From positions 1-37,659 of the IMG/VR virus record IMGVR_UViG_3300026200_000139: a stretch of 37,659 nucleotides of DNA; one strand, given 5' to 3'. Both the position numbers and the translations under genes were made by a program. Shown here piece by piece: positions 37,495 through 37,659 of the stretch (position 1 is its first letter; the number at the start of each line of letters is the position of its first letter). The notes below the pieces were generated by a model. The model did not search any database and had not been told where the DNA came from. It was given only the letters and a program-made list of their open reading frames with translations. Source of the stretch: a virus.

Positions 37495-37659
37495 ATGGAC
37501 AACCCATTTTATAAATTACTACTCATCAGTACGGTATGTATTTTAGTAAATGCGTGTAGCTCTACTAAAAAACTTACACTAGAAGAAGCTGGTCACCAAT
37601 ATTGTGAAAACGATAAAGTTATAGTTGAAAAGAACGGCAAGTTGGATTCAGTGCAAGTA
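37495..37659 (+). CDS. Second predicted lipoprotein, 3' end outside the window
   Basis: The 55 visible residues start MDNPFYKLLLISTVCIL and reach LVNAC, a lipobox with Cys near residue 21, then SSTKK and a polar region. The SD GGAG lies upstream. It follows the previous lipoprotein by 54 bases and probably shares its promoter. The frame is still open at the window end. Confidence 0.75.
   Translation, partial: MDNPFYKLLLISTVCILVNACSSTKKLTLEEAGHQYCENDKVIVEKNGKLDSVQV

Overview
The window looks like part of the genome of a T4-like marine myovirus. The base composition is AT-rich and gene packing is tight, with many ATGA or TAATG overlaps. Many genes are preceded by an ATAAATA(C/A) box, which matches the T4-type late promoter. 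The gene set is typical of such phages: NrdA, NrdB and glutaredoxin, a dCMP-deaminase-like enzyme, SpeD, a RecB-like nuclease, TalC, a tailspike and a PAAR spike. Three features point to an alphaproteobacterial host, plausibly SAR11-like. These are a C4-pathway 5-aminolevulinate synthase, a circularly permuted (alpha-type) tmRNA, and a PqqA-like peptide that resembles the alphaproteobacterial form. No integrase, insertion sequence or CRISPR array was seen.

Layout. 1-2340 (+): the end of an unknown basic protein, a YqgE/AlgH protein, a lipoprotein, a small phage-family protein and transaldolase. 2327-8103 (-): a block of exported or membrane proteins, a DUF454 protein, 5-aminolevulinate synthase (HemA) and two small proteins. 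8181-8243: two back-to-back consensus sigma70 promoters. 8340-9910 (+): a PDZ-like protein, an FmdB zinc ribbon and a possible PiT-like permease. 9894-11445 (-): an SGNH hydrolase and a class 3 lipase. 11572-19395 (+): a cohort of proteins with short T4-like N-terminal 'capsid targeting' peptides. It includes a Pol-beta-type nucleotidyltransferase, a KxDG (ligase-like) protein and two tandem, very basic paralogues; an abundant-looking virion protein lies in the middle. 19435-24007 (+): three consecutive 2OG-Fe(II) oxygenase-like genes, a RecB-like nuclease, a tailspike and an unknown.

24063-29506 (+) is the ribonucleotide reductase region. It is interrupted between nrdB and glutaredoxin by an A-rich, host-like block with a membrane protein, a truncated IscA-like gene and coproporphyrinogen oxidase HemF. 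29519-31688 (+) carries the PAAR-peptidase fusion, a small basic protein and two cold-shock proteins with structured leaders. 31697-32748 holds minus-strand SpeD and the PqqA-like peptide, plus two tiny plus-strand ORFs. Then come the permuted tmRNA, an early-promoter gene of unknown function, a tRNA-like element, a deaminase, a thermonuclease-like protein, a SET protein, a SleB hydrolase, a fatty-acid desaturase and two lipoproteins, the last running off the end.

Together the genes suggest a lytic phage that supplies nucleotides (Nrd, deaminase, TalC), extends host heme, PQQ-like and membrane-lipid metabolism, and carries nucleic-acid enzymes that may be packaged in the capsid. Functional statements rest on motif reading only; no database search was run.
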